A DNA stretch of 64,000 nt from Syntrophaceae bacterium UBA6087. Lineage in GTDB: Bacteria; Desulfobacterota; Desulfomonilia; UBA1062. The notes under the pieces were generated by a model, which was not told where the DNA came from, ran no database searches, and was given only the letters and a program-made list of their open reading frames with translations. This document shows, piece after piece, positions 17,463-25,993 of the stretch (the stretch's first letter is position 1; every line of letters begins with the position of its first letter). Where the stretch lies: NCBI GenBank assembly GCA_002448235.1, contig DIXF01000005.1, positions 124,001-188,000 of the forward strand, given 5' to 3'. The position numbers were made by a program, and so were the translations under genes.

Positions 17463-17979
17463 CACCATCATTAAGGATAAGTCCTATCTCAGCGATCCGG
17501 ACGGGATAGAGATCCTCCCCCGAGCAGCGGAGTCTATCCGCCTCCTGAACGATCACGGCCTGCCGGTGATCATGATCACCAATCAATCGGGTATTGCCCG
17601 GGGCATCTTCACCGAGGAGAGGCTCCATGCCATCCATAAAAGGCTGCTTTCCCTGCTCGGCGATCAGGGGGCGAAGATCGACGCGATCTATTACTGCCCC
17701 CACCATCCCGAGGGCACGGTCAAGGGTCTGGCCGTTTCCTGCTCCTGCAGGAAGCCGAACCCGGGAATGCTTCTCCAGGCGGCGAAAGATTTCGGGCTGG
17801 ACCTCCCGGCAAGCTTCATGATAGGCGATAAGCCCGATGACATCGAAGTGATCCACAAAGTCGGCGGGAAAGGGGTCCTTGTGCAGACAGGGAATCATCA
17901 CGATATGGAACACGCCGATTTTATTGCAGAGGATCTCCTCCAGGCAGCAGAGTGGGTCCTGAAGGAGATAACCGAATGA
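17428..17979 (+). CDS. gmhB: D-glycero-D-manno-heptose 1,7-bisphosphate 7-phosphatase GmhB
   Basis: A 183-aa HAD-IIIA phosphatase of the HisB-N/GmhB group. Motif I is FLDRDDTIIKD, with D in place of the more usual G after DRD; ITNQSGIARG is motif II; RKPNPGM is motif III; IGDKPDD is motif IV. The zinc-loop ligands are present as CPHHPEG with a later CSC. It makes the heptose phosphate precursor for the LPS inner core. The start is TTG at 17428 or 17431, with GGGAG ten bases upstream, overlapping lpxK by 35 bases. Confidence 0.9.
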   Translation: MLKRAVFLDRDDTIIKDKSYLSDPDGIEILPRAAESIRLLNDHGLPVIMITNQSGIARGIFTEERLHAIHKRLLSLLGDQGAKIDAIYYCPHHPEGTVKGLAVSCSCRKPNPGMLLQAAKDFGLDLPASFMIGDKPDDIEVIHKVGGKGVLVQTGNHHDMEHADFIAEDLLQAAEWVLKEITE

Positions 17980-18983
17980 GACTCTTCGCAGGTGCAATCC
18001 ATTCTATTCAGGCTTCTTTCCTGAAGTGGTTCATATATTTCATACGGGTCATGCCCTACCACGCAGCCATAGGAACGGGCCGTTTCTTCGGAATGCTGGC
18101 ATGGCTCTGCATCCCGCTGCACAGAAAGATAGCCTACATCCAGATGGAATCCGCTCTGGGCACCGTCGATGAAAAAACGCTCACGCGAAAGGTCTTCATG
18201 CATCAGGGCGATATCGTCATCGATATGATCAGGTTCTCCTATATGGACGATGACGAACTGAAAAAACGGGTCATCATCGACGGCAGGGAGCATCTCGAAG
18301 CAGCCACTGCATCAGGCCGCGGGGTCATGATGATCACCGGCCATATGAACTGGGAGATCCTCGGGCACCTCCCCAGACTGACCGGCATCGAATTCTGCAT
18401 CATGGGGGATATCATCAAGAACGAGGCCGTCCAGGCGGTTATCGAAGACATCCGGTCGCGGTGCGGCATCACCCTTCTCCCCCCAAAGGGAGGCATGGTT
18501 GCGATGCTCACCGGAGAGCTGAAAGAGGGGCGCATCATAGGGATCGTCATCGATCAGCGGGGCAAGAGAGAAAGCAAGGTCTTCTGCGACTTCTTCGGCC
18601 TGCCCGCCCCCACGAATCCGGCCCCTGCATTCATAGCACTGAAAGGAGACGCCCTCATCCTGCCGGTGTCTGCGGTCAAGGAAGGGGACGTGTACCGATT
18701 CACTTTCGAGAAGCCTATCGACACCCGGGAGTTCGGCGACGACTTCCACGCAATAGACAAGCTGCACGACTGCTGGAAATCCGAGGCGGTAAGAAAGTCG
18801 AGCGATCTCATGCAGGCCTGGCTGTGCTCGGTCATACGGGAAACCCCCGGCCAGTGGTTCTGGCTGCACAGCAGATGGCTCAGAAGGTCGGAGATGAAAC
18901 ATGTCCTCAAGTCCGGCAAGGATTTCGCAAAATACGTCAAAACACAGGCAGACTCTTATCTGGGCAAGGATTCTATGGTATAA
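17976..18983 (+). CDS. LpxL/HtrB-type acyltransferase with shortened HX3E motif
   Basis: A 335-aa lysophospholipid/lipid A acyltransferase-like protein. It closely resembles the next gene, sharing the RVMPYHAAIGTGR-type region, LPPKG, DQRGKR and a Q-W-F-W-L-H segment. In this copy the catalytic motif reads GHMNWEI (H123 to E127, three residues between) while the paralogue has GHIGNWEI with the normal four. A single codon is missing exactly in the active site (about 18342-18356). It also carries an extra segment near DKLHDCWKSEAVRKSS. It may be inactive or altered in function. ATG 17976 follows AAGGAG and overlaps the gmhB stop. Confidence 0.85.
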   Translation: MRLFAGAIHSIQASFLKWFIYFIRVMPYHAAIGTGRFFGMLAWLCIPLHRKIAYIQMESALGTVDEKTLTRKVFMHQGDIVIDMIRFSYMDDDELKKRVIIDGREHLEAATASGRGVMMITGHMNWEILGHLPRLTGIEFCIMGDIIKNEAVQAVIEDIRSRCGITLLPPKGGMVAMLTGELKEGRIIGIVIDQRGKRESKVFCDFFGLPAPTNPAPAFIALKGDALILPVSAVKEGDVYRFTFEKPIDTREFGDDFHAIDKLHDCWKSEAVRKSSDLMQAWLCSVIRETPGQWFWLHSRWLRRSEMKHVLKSGKDFAKYVKTQADSYLGKDSMV

Positions 18984-18995
18984 GCAGTACCCGTT

Positions 18996-19961
18996 ATGAG
19001 CTTGTTGGAATCACCGCTTTATCAGGAGATACAGTATCGTGCATCCAAGGCAGTGATCCGGGGTATCCGTATCATGCCGTACCGGGCGGCGATCGGCCTC
19101 GGCAGGCTCATCGGCCTGGCAGGGTGGCTCCTTGATCCGTTTCACCGCAAAACAGTTCAGATCCAGATGCGCGCTGCATTCGGGGATTCATACCGGCCCG
19201 GCATTGACCGCAGGGTGTTCATGAATCACGGCGATATCCTGGTGGATACTGTCAGGTATGCCTACATGAAAGATCCCCAACTCCGTGAACGGATAGTCAT
19301 CGAAGGGCAGGAGCACCTCGATAAGGCCCTTGCACGGGGCAAAGGGCTCATGATGATCACCGGACACATCGGCAACTGGGAAATCCTCTCTCACCTCCCG
19401 CGCCTTCTTGGCATCCGGTTCTGCGTCATGGCGAACATCCGCAAGGATCCCCGGCTGGAGTCACTCGTGGACGAGATCCGTTCGAGATCCGGAGCTACGA
19501 TCCTCCCCCCCAAAGGCAAGGCCCTCATGCTCATCAGGGAGCTCAAACGCGGCAATACCATAGGCATGATCGTAGATCAGCGGGGCAAGCGCTCCGAATC
19601 CCTCTTCTGCGACTTCTTCAGCCTCCCTGCCCCCACCAACCCCGCTCCTGCCTTTATCGCCGTCAAAGGAGATGCCGTTATCCTGCCGGTTCATGCCGTT
19701 AAGCAGAACGGCCGGTACCTGATACGCTTCTTCGAGCCCAGGGAAGCCTCATCCTTCGGAAACGGCCATGATGCCATAAGGGGTTTGAGCCGATTCATGC
19801 AGTCCTGGATCGAGTCCGTAATCAGGCAGTATCCCGACCAATGGTTCTGGCTGCACTGCAGATGGACCAGACGCTCGGAGATGAGGAGACTCATACGAGC
19901 CGGAGAAGACTTCACCGCCTTTGTTCTTTCCCAGGCTGAGAAGGCTTCGCCTAACTCTTGA
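18996..19961 (+). CDS. Lipid A biosynthesis late acyltransferase (LpxL/LpxM family)
   Basis: A 321-aa protein with an N-terminal amphipathic/membrane segment and an intact HX4E active site (GHIGNWEI, H124 and E129). DQRGKR, FCDFFSLPAPTNPAPAF and PDQWFWLHCRW follow. It probably adds a secondary acyl chain to lipid A on the inner-membrane inner face. It is the last gene of the superoperon and a tandem paralogue of the preceding gene, 12 bases downstream. The donor and acceptor positions cannot be read from sequence. Confidence 0.88.
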   Translation: MSLLESPLYQEIQYRASKAVIRGIRIMPYRAAIGLGRLIGLAGWLLDPFHRKTVQIQMRAAFGDSYRPGIDRRVFMNHGDILVDTVRYAYMKDPQLRERIVIEGQEHLDKALARGKGLMMITGHIGNWEILSHLPRLLGIRFCVMANIRKDPRLESLVDEIRSRSGATILPPKGKALMLIRELKRGNTIGMIVDQRGKRSESLFCDFFSLPAPTNPAPAFIAVKGDAVILPVHAVKQNGRYLIRFFEPREASSFGNGHDAIRGLSRFMQSWIESVIRQYPDQWFWLHCRWTRRSEMRRLIRAGEDFTAFVLSQAEKASPNS

Positions 19962-20043
19962 GTCGCTTCGGCCCGGAGCTATTCTCTATCTTGATCTTGA
20001 CTTTATGAGCCGCATCTCTGTATAGAGTACACGTCATTCGTAA

Positions 20044-20118
20044 GGCGGCATAGCCAAGTGGTAAGGCGACGGTCTGCAAAACCGTTATTCTCCGGTTCAA
20101 ATCCGGATGCCGCCTCCA
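20044..20118 (+). tRNA. tRNA-Cys (anticodon GCA)
   Basis: The acceptor arms GGCGGCA and TGCCGCC pair perfectly, the anticodon stem is ACGGT/ACCGT with loop CTGCAAA, and the T loop is TTCAAAT. CCA is encoded at 20116-20118. Confidence 0.96.
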
Positions 20119-20219
20119 TTCTTTCCCAGGTTTTCCGAAAGTCCCGCCAGAGAAGTGCTGGAGAATAATTGAGCGTCGCGCCTTGTTTCCGGTACGGGGA
20201 ACCAATCCCCGGCCTAATG

Positions 20220-20262
20220 TTGACAATTATATTATATATTAGGTTGACAATTAGTTGACAAA
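20220..20262. repeat. Three TTGACAA direct repeats downstream of tRNA-Cys
   Basis: TTGACAA occurs at 20220, 20244 and 20255. The first two extend to TTGACAATTA. CCTAAT and ATTAGG flank the first copy as an inverted pair. The patch is much more AT-rich than its surroundings. It could be tandem promoter or operator elements or a remnant of an integration site, but no integrase gene is nearby. Confidence 0.5.
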
Positions 20263-20359
20263 TCGAGGGCGGAAACGCAGATTCTCTCACGTTTCTCTAT
20301 CGGTTCGGATACCGCTTTTCGTTTGGACGCTCCGATCAGATTTGAACGGCGAAAGGATA

Positions 20360-20399
20360 AAGAAGTGGCAGGGTCTCAAATCCCGGCCACTTCTTTTTT
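20360..20399 (+). terminator. Intrinsic terminator
   Basis: A perfect 10-bp stem (AAGAAGTGGC pairing with GCCACTTCTT) is followed by a T run (20394-20399). It probably ends transcription from the lpx/tRNA-Cys direction. It may also slow leftward transcription from the lipoprotein gene at 20442. Confidence 0.75.
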
Positions 20400-20441
20400 C
20401 AGAGCCTTGAACGTAAAGGTAAACGCTCTTGGTAAATCGAC

Positions 20442-20738
20442 TTATTTCCTCATGGATTTTTCGAAAAGTTCTTCAGCCTGCTTTTCCCTTTCGGATGCCA
20501 GCTGCTCCCTTTCCTCTAACTTCTTTAAAGCTTCCTCGGCACGGGCGGCGGCGGCATCTGCCCTCGCCTGGGCCTCATTAGCTGCCGTCTTGGCGGTTTG
20601 AGCATCCTGAATGGCCTGATCGGCTTTCGCATCGATCATCCTTTCCCGCGCCTGAACATCCTCAAGGTCACCGGTTGTTGCACAGCCTCCCAGAGCGAGA
20701 ACAAGCGCCAGAGAAATCCCTAATAAAATCCCCTTCAT
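20442..20738 (-). CDS. Lpp-like small alanine-zipper lipoprotein
   Basis: A 98-aa protein. The signal peptide ends in lipobox LGGC (LVLALGGCATT), so it is lipidated at Cys19. The rest is a single Ala-rich coiled coil (about 30-90) like the Lpp alanine zipper. The C-terminus is FEKSMRK; E. coli Lpp ends in YRK, whose Lys is cross-linked to peptidoglycan by L,D-transpeptidases. Two YkuD-domain genes lie directly upstream on the same strand, which supports a tethering role. AAGGGGG precedes the ATG. Membership in the Lpp/alanine-zipper family is by architecture, not by alignment. Confidence 0.82.
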   Translation of the reverse strand: MKGILLGISLALVLALGGCATTGDLEDVQARERMIDAKADQAIQDAQTAKTAANEAQARADAAAARAEEALKKLEEREQLASEREKQAEELFEKSMRK

Positions 20739-21170
20739 TATTTCCCCCTTTCTTTTCTGCTTCGATGTATTTTTAACACAAATTAAGCCTGTTTGTCAGC
20801 CGGACCCTGGTCATGAAAAATGTCTTCGAACGGCCGAGGCCCTTGACGGCATACGTTTTTCATAACCATGATCCTGCATATATTAATTGCTTGATATCAT
20901 TAAAGCAATATACAGGCCAGCATTGCCGATCCATAAAAATCAAGAGGTTGGATCATATTTACCCTCGCGACCTCTTCGGTGATGTACATATTCGTACACT
21001 CCGGTATCTTTTTTTGTAACAAAATTCGCGATGCCCTGGCTTATGCGTCATGAACGATTACAAAAAATCGAACGAGCCCGGAATGCCGGCACCATCGATT
21101 CGCCGCGAGAACATCTACCGCCTTTGAGAGTTATAGTACGGCAAATGTATTGCAGACACAACGGGATAGA
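20739..21170. other. Intergenic region, no gene recognised
   Basis: About 430 bases between the Lpp-like gene and the LysM-YkuD gene. The short ORFs here lack ribosome sites and family resemblance. It presumably holds the promoter of the lipoprotein gene, but only a weak -35-like CTGACA was seen. Confidence 0.35.
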
Positions 21171-22505
21171 CTATCTCTCCTTGACAGGTTCAATGACAGG
21201 CTCAATCAGTATACCGTCTATTTCCAGATCAAACTTCAAGCGCCTGACTGCATCTCCGGCTTCGCCGGCATCTTTGAAGGGGCCGGCGACAACACGGTAG
21301 CCGTCGCTCCTCGACAACACCCTTGCCGGGATTTGCGGACCCTGATGATTGATAATGGCGGCGATTCTCAAAGCCTCGATCTTGTCTTTCAGGTCGGCAG
21401 CCCAGACGTACCACGCCTTGGTTTTCAGCTCCGGTATTTCCGGCCTGCCGTATAATTTGCCCGGGTGCTCTACTTCTATGGTTTGCGCAACCCACCTGTT
21501 GGATTCGATCTCGAATATGGGAACAGGAATGCCTCTGGCCTCTGCCAGGGCTTTCTCGACTTTTTTCCAGTCAAGCGTACGGCCAAAGCTCTTTTCAATG
21601 TTTCTCAATTTTGCATGCATCTTCTCCAGCTCGACGGCGTCCGGTTCTTCCGGGGAGGCATGAACCTCGAGGTACACTATCTCATTCCGCTGACCCACCA
21701 GATATGGCTGGTTGACGATGCAAACGGGCGTATTGACCGGTGTACTCTCATAGAGCTTCTTCACGTCTTCCGGATAAAGTCTCAGGCAACCGTTGGTTGC
21801 ATTAAGACCAACGCTGGCGGGCTTATTCGTACCATGGATCAGATACGTCGACTTGCTTAAATAAAGCGCATATTCTCCCAGGGGATTCAACGGCCCCGGC
21901 GAAACTGCAGGGGGCAGGGGATCTCCTTTTTTTCGATAATCCTCGGCAATTGAGGCAGGCACATACCAGGTCGGCCGGGGCACCTTGCGCACCACATGCA
22001 TTTGACCTGTGGGCGTGGGCCGCTCCGCGGTACCGACACCTACCGGGTAGGTCGTCACAACGAGTGACTCGCCGTCTCCTGTATATCGGAAGAGCCTCAT
22101 GGCGGCCAGGTTGATCACGATACCTTTTCTGGGTGCATCCGGCAGGATGAACCGCAGAGGCAGCACGATACGCTCTCCGGCCTCGGGCACCCACATATCC
22201 ACCCCCGGATTGGCCGCACTGACCTCATTGATTCCCAGGCTGAAGTGCCGTGCTATGTCCGGCAGGGTATCCCCCTTCTCAAGCCTGATGACTGCCGTCC
22301 GGCCGATAACGTCACTCCCTCCCACAACCGGGAATTTGTTCCGTTCCAGATGGGTTTCCGGATGGATTTCATAAGGCGAAGTCATCTCCTGAACGCTTCT
22401 CATTACAGCGCATCCCTGGAGAAACGAGACGGCTATGCACAAGGCGATGAGATGAATCCTTCCGGATACCATCGAGAGTTCAGCTGTTCGGGACAAGTTT
22501 CTCAT
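21171..22505 (-). CDS. LysM-YkuD-SPOR lipoprotein, L,D-transpeptidase family
   Basis: A 444-aa protein. A signal peptide with lipobox LQGC (IAVSFLQGCAVM) is followed by a LysM domain (IRLEKGDTLPDIARHFSLG, about 72-115) and a YkuD catalytic domain with HGTN and the catalytic Cys in ATNGCLRLYPEDV. The usual Ser of SHGCxR is replaced by Thr-Asn. A linker and a SPOR-like C-terminus (about 365-435; DGYRVVAGPFKDAGEAGDA) complete it. The layout suits an outer-membrane-anchored, peptidoglycan-binding L,D-transpeptidase of the ErfK/YbiS type. The start is uncertain: ATG 22505 or 22472, neither with a good ribosome site. Confidence 0.88.
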   Translation of the reverse strand: MRNLSRTAELSMVSGRIHLIALCIAVSFLQGCAVMRSVQEMTSPYEIHPETHLERNKFPVVGGSDVIGRTAVIRLEKGDTLPDIARHFSLGINEVSAANPGVDMWVPEAGERIVLPLRFILPDAPRKGIVINLAAMRLFRYTGDGESLVVTTYPVGVGTAERPTPTGQMHVVRKVPRPTWYVPASIAEDYRKKGDPLPPAVSPGPLNPLGEYALYLSKSTYLIHGTNKPASVGLNATNGCLRLYPEDVKKLYESTPVNTPVCIVNQPYLVGQRNEIVYLEVHASPEEPDAVELEKMHAKLRNIEKSFGRTLDWKKVEKALAEARGIPVPIFEIESNRWVAQTIEVEHPGKLYGRPEIPELKTKAWYVWAADLKDKIEALRIAAIINHQGPQIPARVLSRSDGYRVVAGPFKDAGEAGDAVRRLKFDLEIDGILIEPVIEPVKER

Positions 22506-22585
22506 GTAGTGTTTTATCTCACGAATATAAGATTAATAAATCATTATTCAGCAATGCACCGGCGAACGATACTGTACAGGGCCCT

Positions 22586-23518
22586 CTACGGCCTTATCTC
22601 TACAATCGTGCCATTGGGCACCAGCGTTTCAATTTCCTCTATTTCTTCGTTTGTAACGGCAATGCACCCTTCCGTCCAGTCAAACCCGGCGTGCAGACCG
22701 CCGACCTTCGAAAACCCGTTCTTGATGCCGTGGATCATGATATCTCCGCCCGGAGAAACCCCGAGTTCTTTTGCCCGCTTTTTGTCTTTCTCGTTTGGAT
22801 AGGAAATGTGAAGAGACATGTGATAACGGCTGTCCTTGTTCCTGGAATCGATTGTATAGGTTCCTTCCGGGGTTTTTTTGTCACCTGCCCTTTCTTTGGG
22901 ACCATTCGGATTTCCCCCCAGAGCTATCTTGTAGGTTTTGAGGACCTGTTCGTTTGAGAGCAACGTCAATCGTCGTTCCTTCTTTTCTATCAGGACCTTG
23001 TCCGCCATCCCCTGCTCCATTAAAAGCACTTTTTGTTCGAGCGCTTCAATCTTTTTCTGCTGAGCGACAACCTCTTTCCCCTTGCGTTTCACCTCTTGCC
23101 GGAGAGTCTCGATCAGCGCCTGCTGTGCGGCAATCCTCTCATCTTTCATCATTACGTTGTTGATATGAAGGATCATCTTCTCGCTGTCATGCCGGTACGT
23201 GCTCTCCGGATAATCCTTTATGAGCTTCTGAAAGCATTCAAGAGCTTTCCGGTAATCTTTCTGCTCGTTTCCGGGATGGGCATAGATGATGCCCATCTCG
23301 AAAAACGCTCTGTCTCCCGCCGGGGGATACTCTTTTATGACCTGCTCATATGCGTTAAGAGACGCCCCGTAGTTCCCCTGGCTGAATAGATCGTTCGCTT
23401 CTTTCAATGTTGACCTGACCTGAAACTGACTGCACCCGCTTATGAGAATCGATGTCAAGATGATGCAGACAAAGAAAAGGTACCCGTGCCCATCTGTCAT
23501 ACGCTGCTTTTTATCCAT
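22586..23518 (-). CDS. Lipoprotein with TPR, coiled coil and YkuD domain
   Basis: A 310-aa protein. Lipobox SILISGC anchors it. TPR-like repeats follow (about 30-110: LFSQGNYGASLNAYEQVIKE and KALECFQKLIKDYPES). A coiled coil (about 125-165) leads to a C-terminal YkuD domain with HGIKNG and the catalytic Cys in TEGCIAVTNEE. The motif style is nearer to the YafK/DpaA branch, which in E. coli cleaves Lpp from peptidoglycan, than to YbiS; this is tentative. AAGGAG lies four bases before ATG 23518. Confidence 0.85.
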   Translation of the reverse strand: MDKKQRMTDGHGYLFFVCIILTSILISGCSQFQVRSTLKEANDLFSQGNYGASLNAYEQVIKEYPPAGDRAFFEMGIIYAHPGNEQKDYRKALECFQKLIKDYPESTYRHDSEKMILHINNVMMKDERIAAQQALIETLRQEVKRKGKEVVAQQKKIEALEQKVLLMEQGMADKVLIEKKERRLTLLSNEQVLKTYKIALGGNPNGPKERAGDKKTPEGTYTIDSRNKDSRYHMSLHISYPNEKDKKRAKELGVSPGGDIMIHGIKNGFSKVGGLHAGFDWTEGCIAVTNEEIEEIETLVPNGTIVEIRP

Positions 23519-23654
23519 ATTCTCCTTCGCACGCTTCTGATGACCGCAAAAACCGGCCCGGCTTCTCCTGCTAATGTCTGCAAAGCATGTGCCACATTCT
23601 CGCATAAGAGTTACCTGATCCGAAACCATAAACACCTGTATCACGCCGGAGGCA

Positions 23655-25622
23655 TTATCCGGTAAATCTGGGGAGGTGGAGGATGAATGTCGCGCCTTTT
23701 TCAGGGGCACTCTGTACCGAGATCGAGCCTTTGAGCTCGGTCACGATCCGGTGCACGGTCGCGAGGCCGAGGCCTGTTCCCTTCCCCCGCTTCTTTGTGG
23801 TGAAGAACGGATCGAAGATATTCTTCATGGTGTCTTCATCCATGCCGCAGCCCGTATCCGATACGGAGAGCTTGACATAGGGCCCCGGCGAAAGGTGCTG
23901 ATCTATGGCGCCGATCTCGGCATCGTCAACCACAACGGACTCGAGAAGGATACGGAGTTTCCCTCCTTTGTCCTCCATGGCCTGGTATGCATTCGTGCAC
24001 AGGTTCATGATTATCTGATGCAGCTCCGTCGGGTCGGCGAAGACAAACAGCGGGCTATGTCCGGAAGTGCAGGCGATCCGGATGGAGGTGGGGATGGTCG
24101 CCCGCAGCAGATTGATCGCTTCGTTGAGGATAAGGCCGGTATTCACCGGCTCCCTCTCCGCCTCGAATTTTCTGCTGAAGGTAAGGATCTGTGCGATGAG
24201 GTCCTTTGCCCTCATTCCCGCTTTGAGAACCTGGGCGAGGCATTCATCGGGCCGTGTGCCCCCCGGGAGATCCTTCCTTGCCAGCTCGGTATAGCCCATG
24301 ATAGCGGAGAGCATGTTGTTGAAGTCGTGCGCGATCCCTCCCGCCAGGGTCCCGATCGCTTCGAGTTTCTGCGCCTGAGCCAACCGCAGCTCATAACGGT
24401 CACGTTCCTTTTCCGCTTCTTTTCGCTCCGTGATGTCGCGGACCATGCCGCGGAAGCCGACGATCTTTCCTTTGGAGTCCTTGAGCGTGGAAACCGAAGC
24501 CTCGACATAAAGCTTATTCCCGAACTTGTCCATCAGCTCCCAGTCAAAGGCCTTTGTGGTCTCGCCGGTTATGAATACCTTATGGAAAACGTCAAAGACC
24601 TTCCTGGCGTTGCTCTCATCCATATACTGCCGGTAGTTCATGCCTTTGACTTCTTCATCCGTGTACTTCAGATTCCTGCTCAACGCCTGGTTGAAGAAGG
24701 TGAAGTTTCCGGTGAGGTCCACCTCGAAGTAGCCTTCCTCGATGCTGTCGAGGATGTTGCGATACCTTTCCTCACTAAGCTTTAATGCCCGCTGGGCCTT
24801 GATGCTCTCGGTAATATCCCTGCCCGAACCCTGCACATGGAGCGGATTGCCATGGGAGTCTCTGACCACGATGTTCCGGTACTCGATCACCCGCTCATGG
24901 CCGTCTTTATTCAGGATGCTGATGATCCCCTCGCCTTTCCCCTCTTCGAGCGTCCTGGCGATGTACCCGTCAAAGACGGCCTTGTAGCTGTCGGGCATGA
25001 TATCTTTGATATTCATCCGGGCCAGATCTTCAACCGTATAACTCGTGTACATTTTCGACACCAGATTTGTCTCGATCATGTTGCCCTGGAAGTCATGGAT
25101 ATAAAAAAAGTCGGTCGCATTTTCGAAGAAAGTCCGGTACTTTTCATCGCTTTTCGACTCATCCTGCTGTACGAAACGATGCTTCGCGGCATCCTGGAAG
25201 ATCTGGACAGCCCCGATAATGCATGCCTTGGCATCGCGGATTGCCCGCGCTCTGGTATTGAAAACGCGATTCTCTCCGCTTATCCCGGGAAAAGACTCCG
25301 AAGCCTTCAGGAGGTCGTCTTCACGGCTGACACCATGGATGCCCTCCTCTGCAGTGCTGTCCTGTGAGACCGCCATGTCGATGAGCATGGGCCTTTTCGA
25401 CCCGTAAAAGGGCATCGCATACTCCAGATCGGATTTCCCCAGAATCTCTGCGGCAGGGGCTCCGGTGAGGATCTCCATTGCTCCGTTCCATGCAATGACC
25501 TCTTTTTTCCCATCGATTGCGAAACACGGGTCTTCAATGCCGTCTGCAATCTGGCGGATAATGGATGCAGGGCTCGGACTCGATAGAGAATCGCCCTGAG
25601 TTTCTTCCTTTGTCTTTCGCAT
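23655..25622 (-). CDS. Orphan multi-PAS sensor histidine kinase
   Basis: A 655-aa cytoplasmic kinase with three PAS domains (about 20-145, 155-280, 285-405), each ending in a DIT-type motif. The HisKA phosphoacceptor is His in AGGIAHDFNNML. An HATPase domain with N box NLCTNAYQAM, G1 DTGCGMD, F box FDPFFTTK and G2 GTGLGLATV follows. The AGGIAHDFNN class is common in deltaproteobacterial hybrid systems. No response regulator is adjacent. No membrane segments, so it senses a cytosolic signal. Confidence 0.92.
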   Translation of the reverse strand: MRKTKEETQGDSLSSPSPASIIRQIADGIEDPCFAIDGKKEVIAWNGAMEILTGAPAAEILGKSDLEYAMPFYGSKRPMLIDMAVSQDSTAEEGIHGVSREDDLLKASESFPGISGENRVFNTRARAIRDAKACIIGAVQIFQDAAKHRFVQQDESKSDEKYRTFFENATDFFYIHDFQGNMIETNLVSKMYTSYTVEDLARMNIKDIMPDSYKAVFDGYIARTLEEGKGEGIISILNKDGHERVIEYRNIVVRDSHGNPLHVQGSGRDITESIKAQRALKLSEERYRNILDSIEEGYFEVDLTGNFTFFNQALSRNLKYTDEEVKGMNYRQYMDESNARKVFDVFHKVFITGETTKAFDWELMDKFGNKLYVEASVSTLKDSKGKIVGFRGMVRDITERKEAEKERDRYELRLAQAQKLEAIGTLAGGIAHDFNNMLSAIMGYTELARKDLPGGTRPDECLAQVLKAGMRAKDLIAQILTFSRKFEAEREPVNTGLILNEAINLLRATIPTSIRIACTSGHSPLFVFADPTELHQIIMNLCTNAYQAMEDKGGKLRILLESVVVDDAEIGAIDQHLSPGPYVKLSVSDTGCGMDEDTMKNIFDPFFTTKKRGKGTGLGLATVHRIVTELKGSISVQSAPEKGATFILHLPRFTG

Positions 25623-25993
25623 ACGCTTTTCGATCGTTTACATTCACAAATTGCAGGCCTCACCATGGACCGTGAGCCGTACACCAGTGCTTGTCGGAAA
25701 TCGGTAGTAAAATATTTATACCGGATTATAAGGGCTTATCTCTCGACTCAGATCACTCCATCAAGGACACGGGGGCAGCCCCAACCGGCTTAAAAACAGG
25801 TCAGGCATTCTATGATTATACCTGCCCGTTTTAACTTGCATTAATCGATCCCGCCATGATATCTTTCCTCATTGTCGCTCTTTGTAGTGGTCGGCATTCG
25901 ATGCAGCAGGTATTATGAGCCCTGACCATAGGGAAAACAGGATACCGGGATAAACATCAGAGAGAATTGAGCGCATACGATGGAAGGGTTCTT
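25623..25993. other. Divergent intergenic region, nothing recognised
   Basis: About 370 bases between the kinase (minus) and the omptin-like gene (plus). Promoters for both must lie here. I see no convincing sigma-70 or sigma-54 box, RNA gene or repeat. Confidence 0.35.

Noticed and set aside
19951..20290. Minus-strand ORFs over tRNA-Cys
   Set aside because: They read the antisense of the tRNA gene, have no ribosome site, and are a well-known kind of spurious call.
20813..21019. 68-aa ORF in the gap upstream of the LysM-YkuD gene
   Set aside because: No ribosome site and biased composition unlike neighbouring genes.
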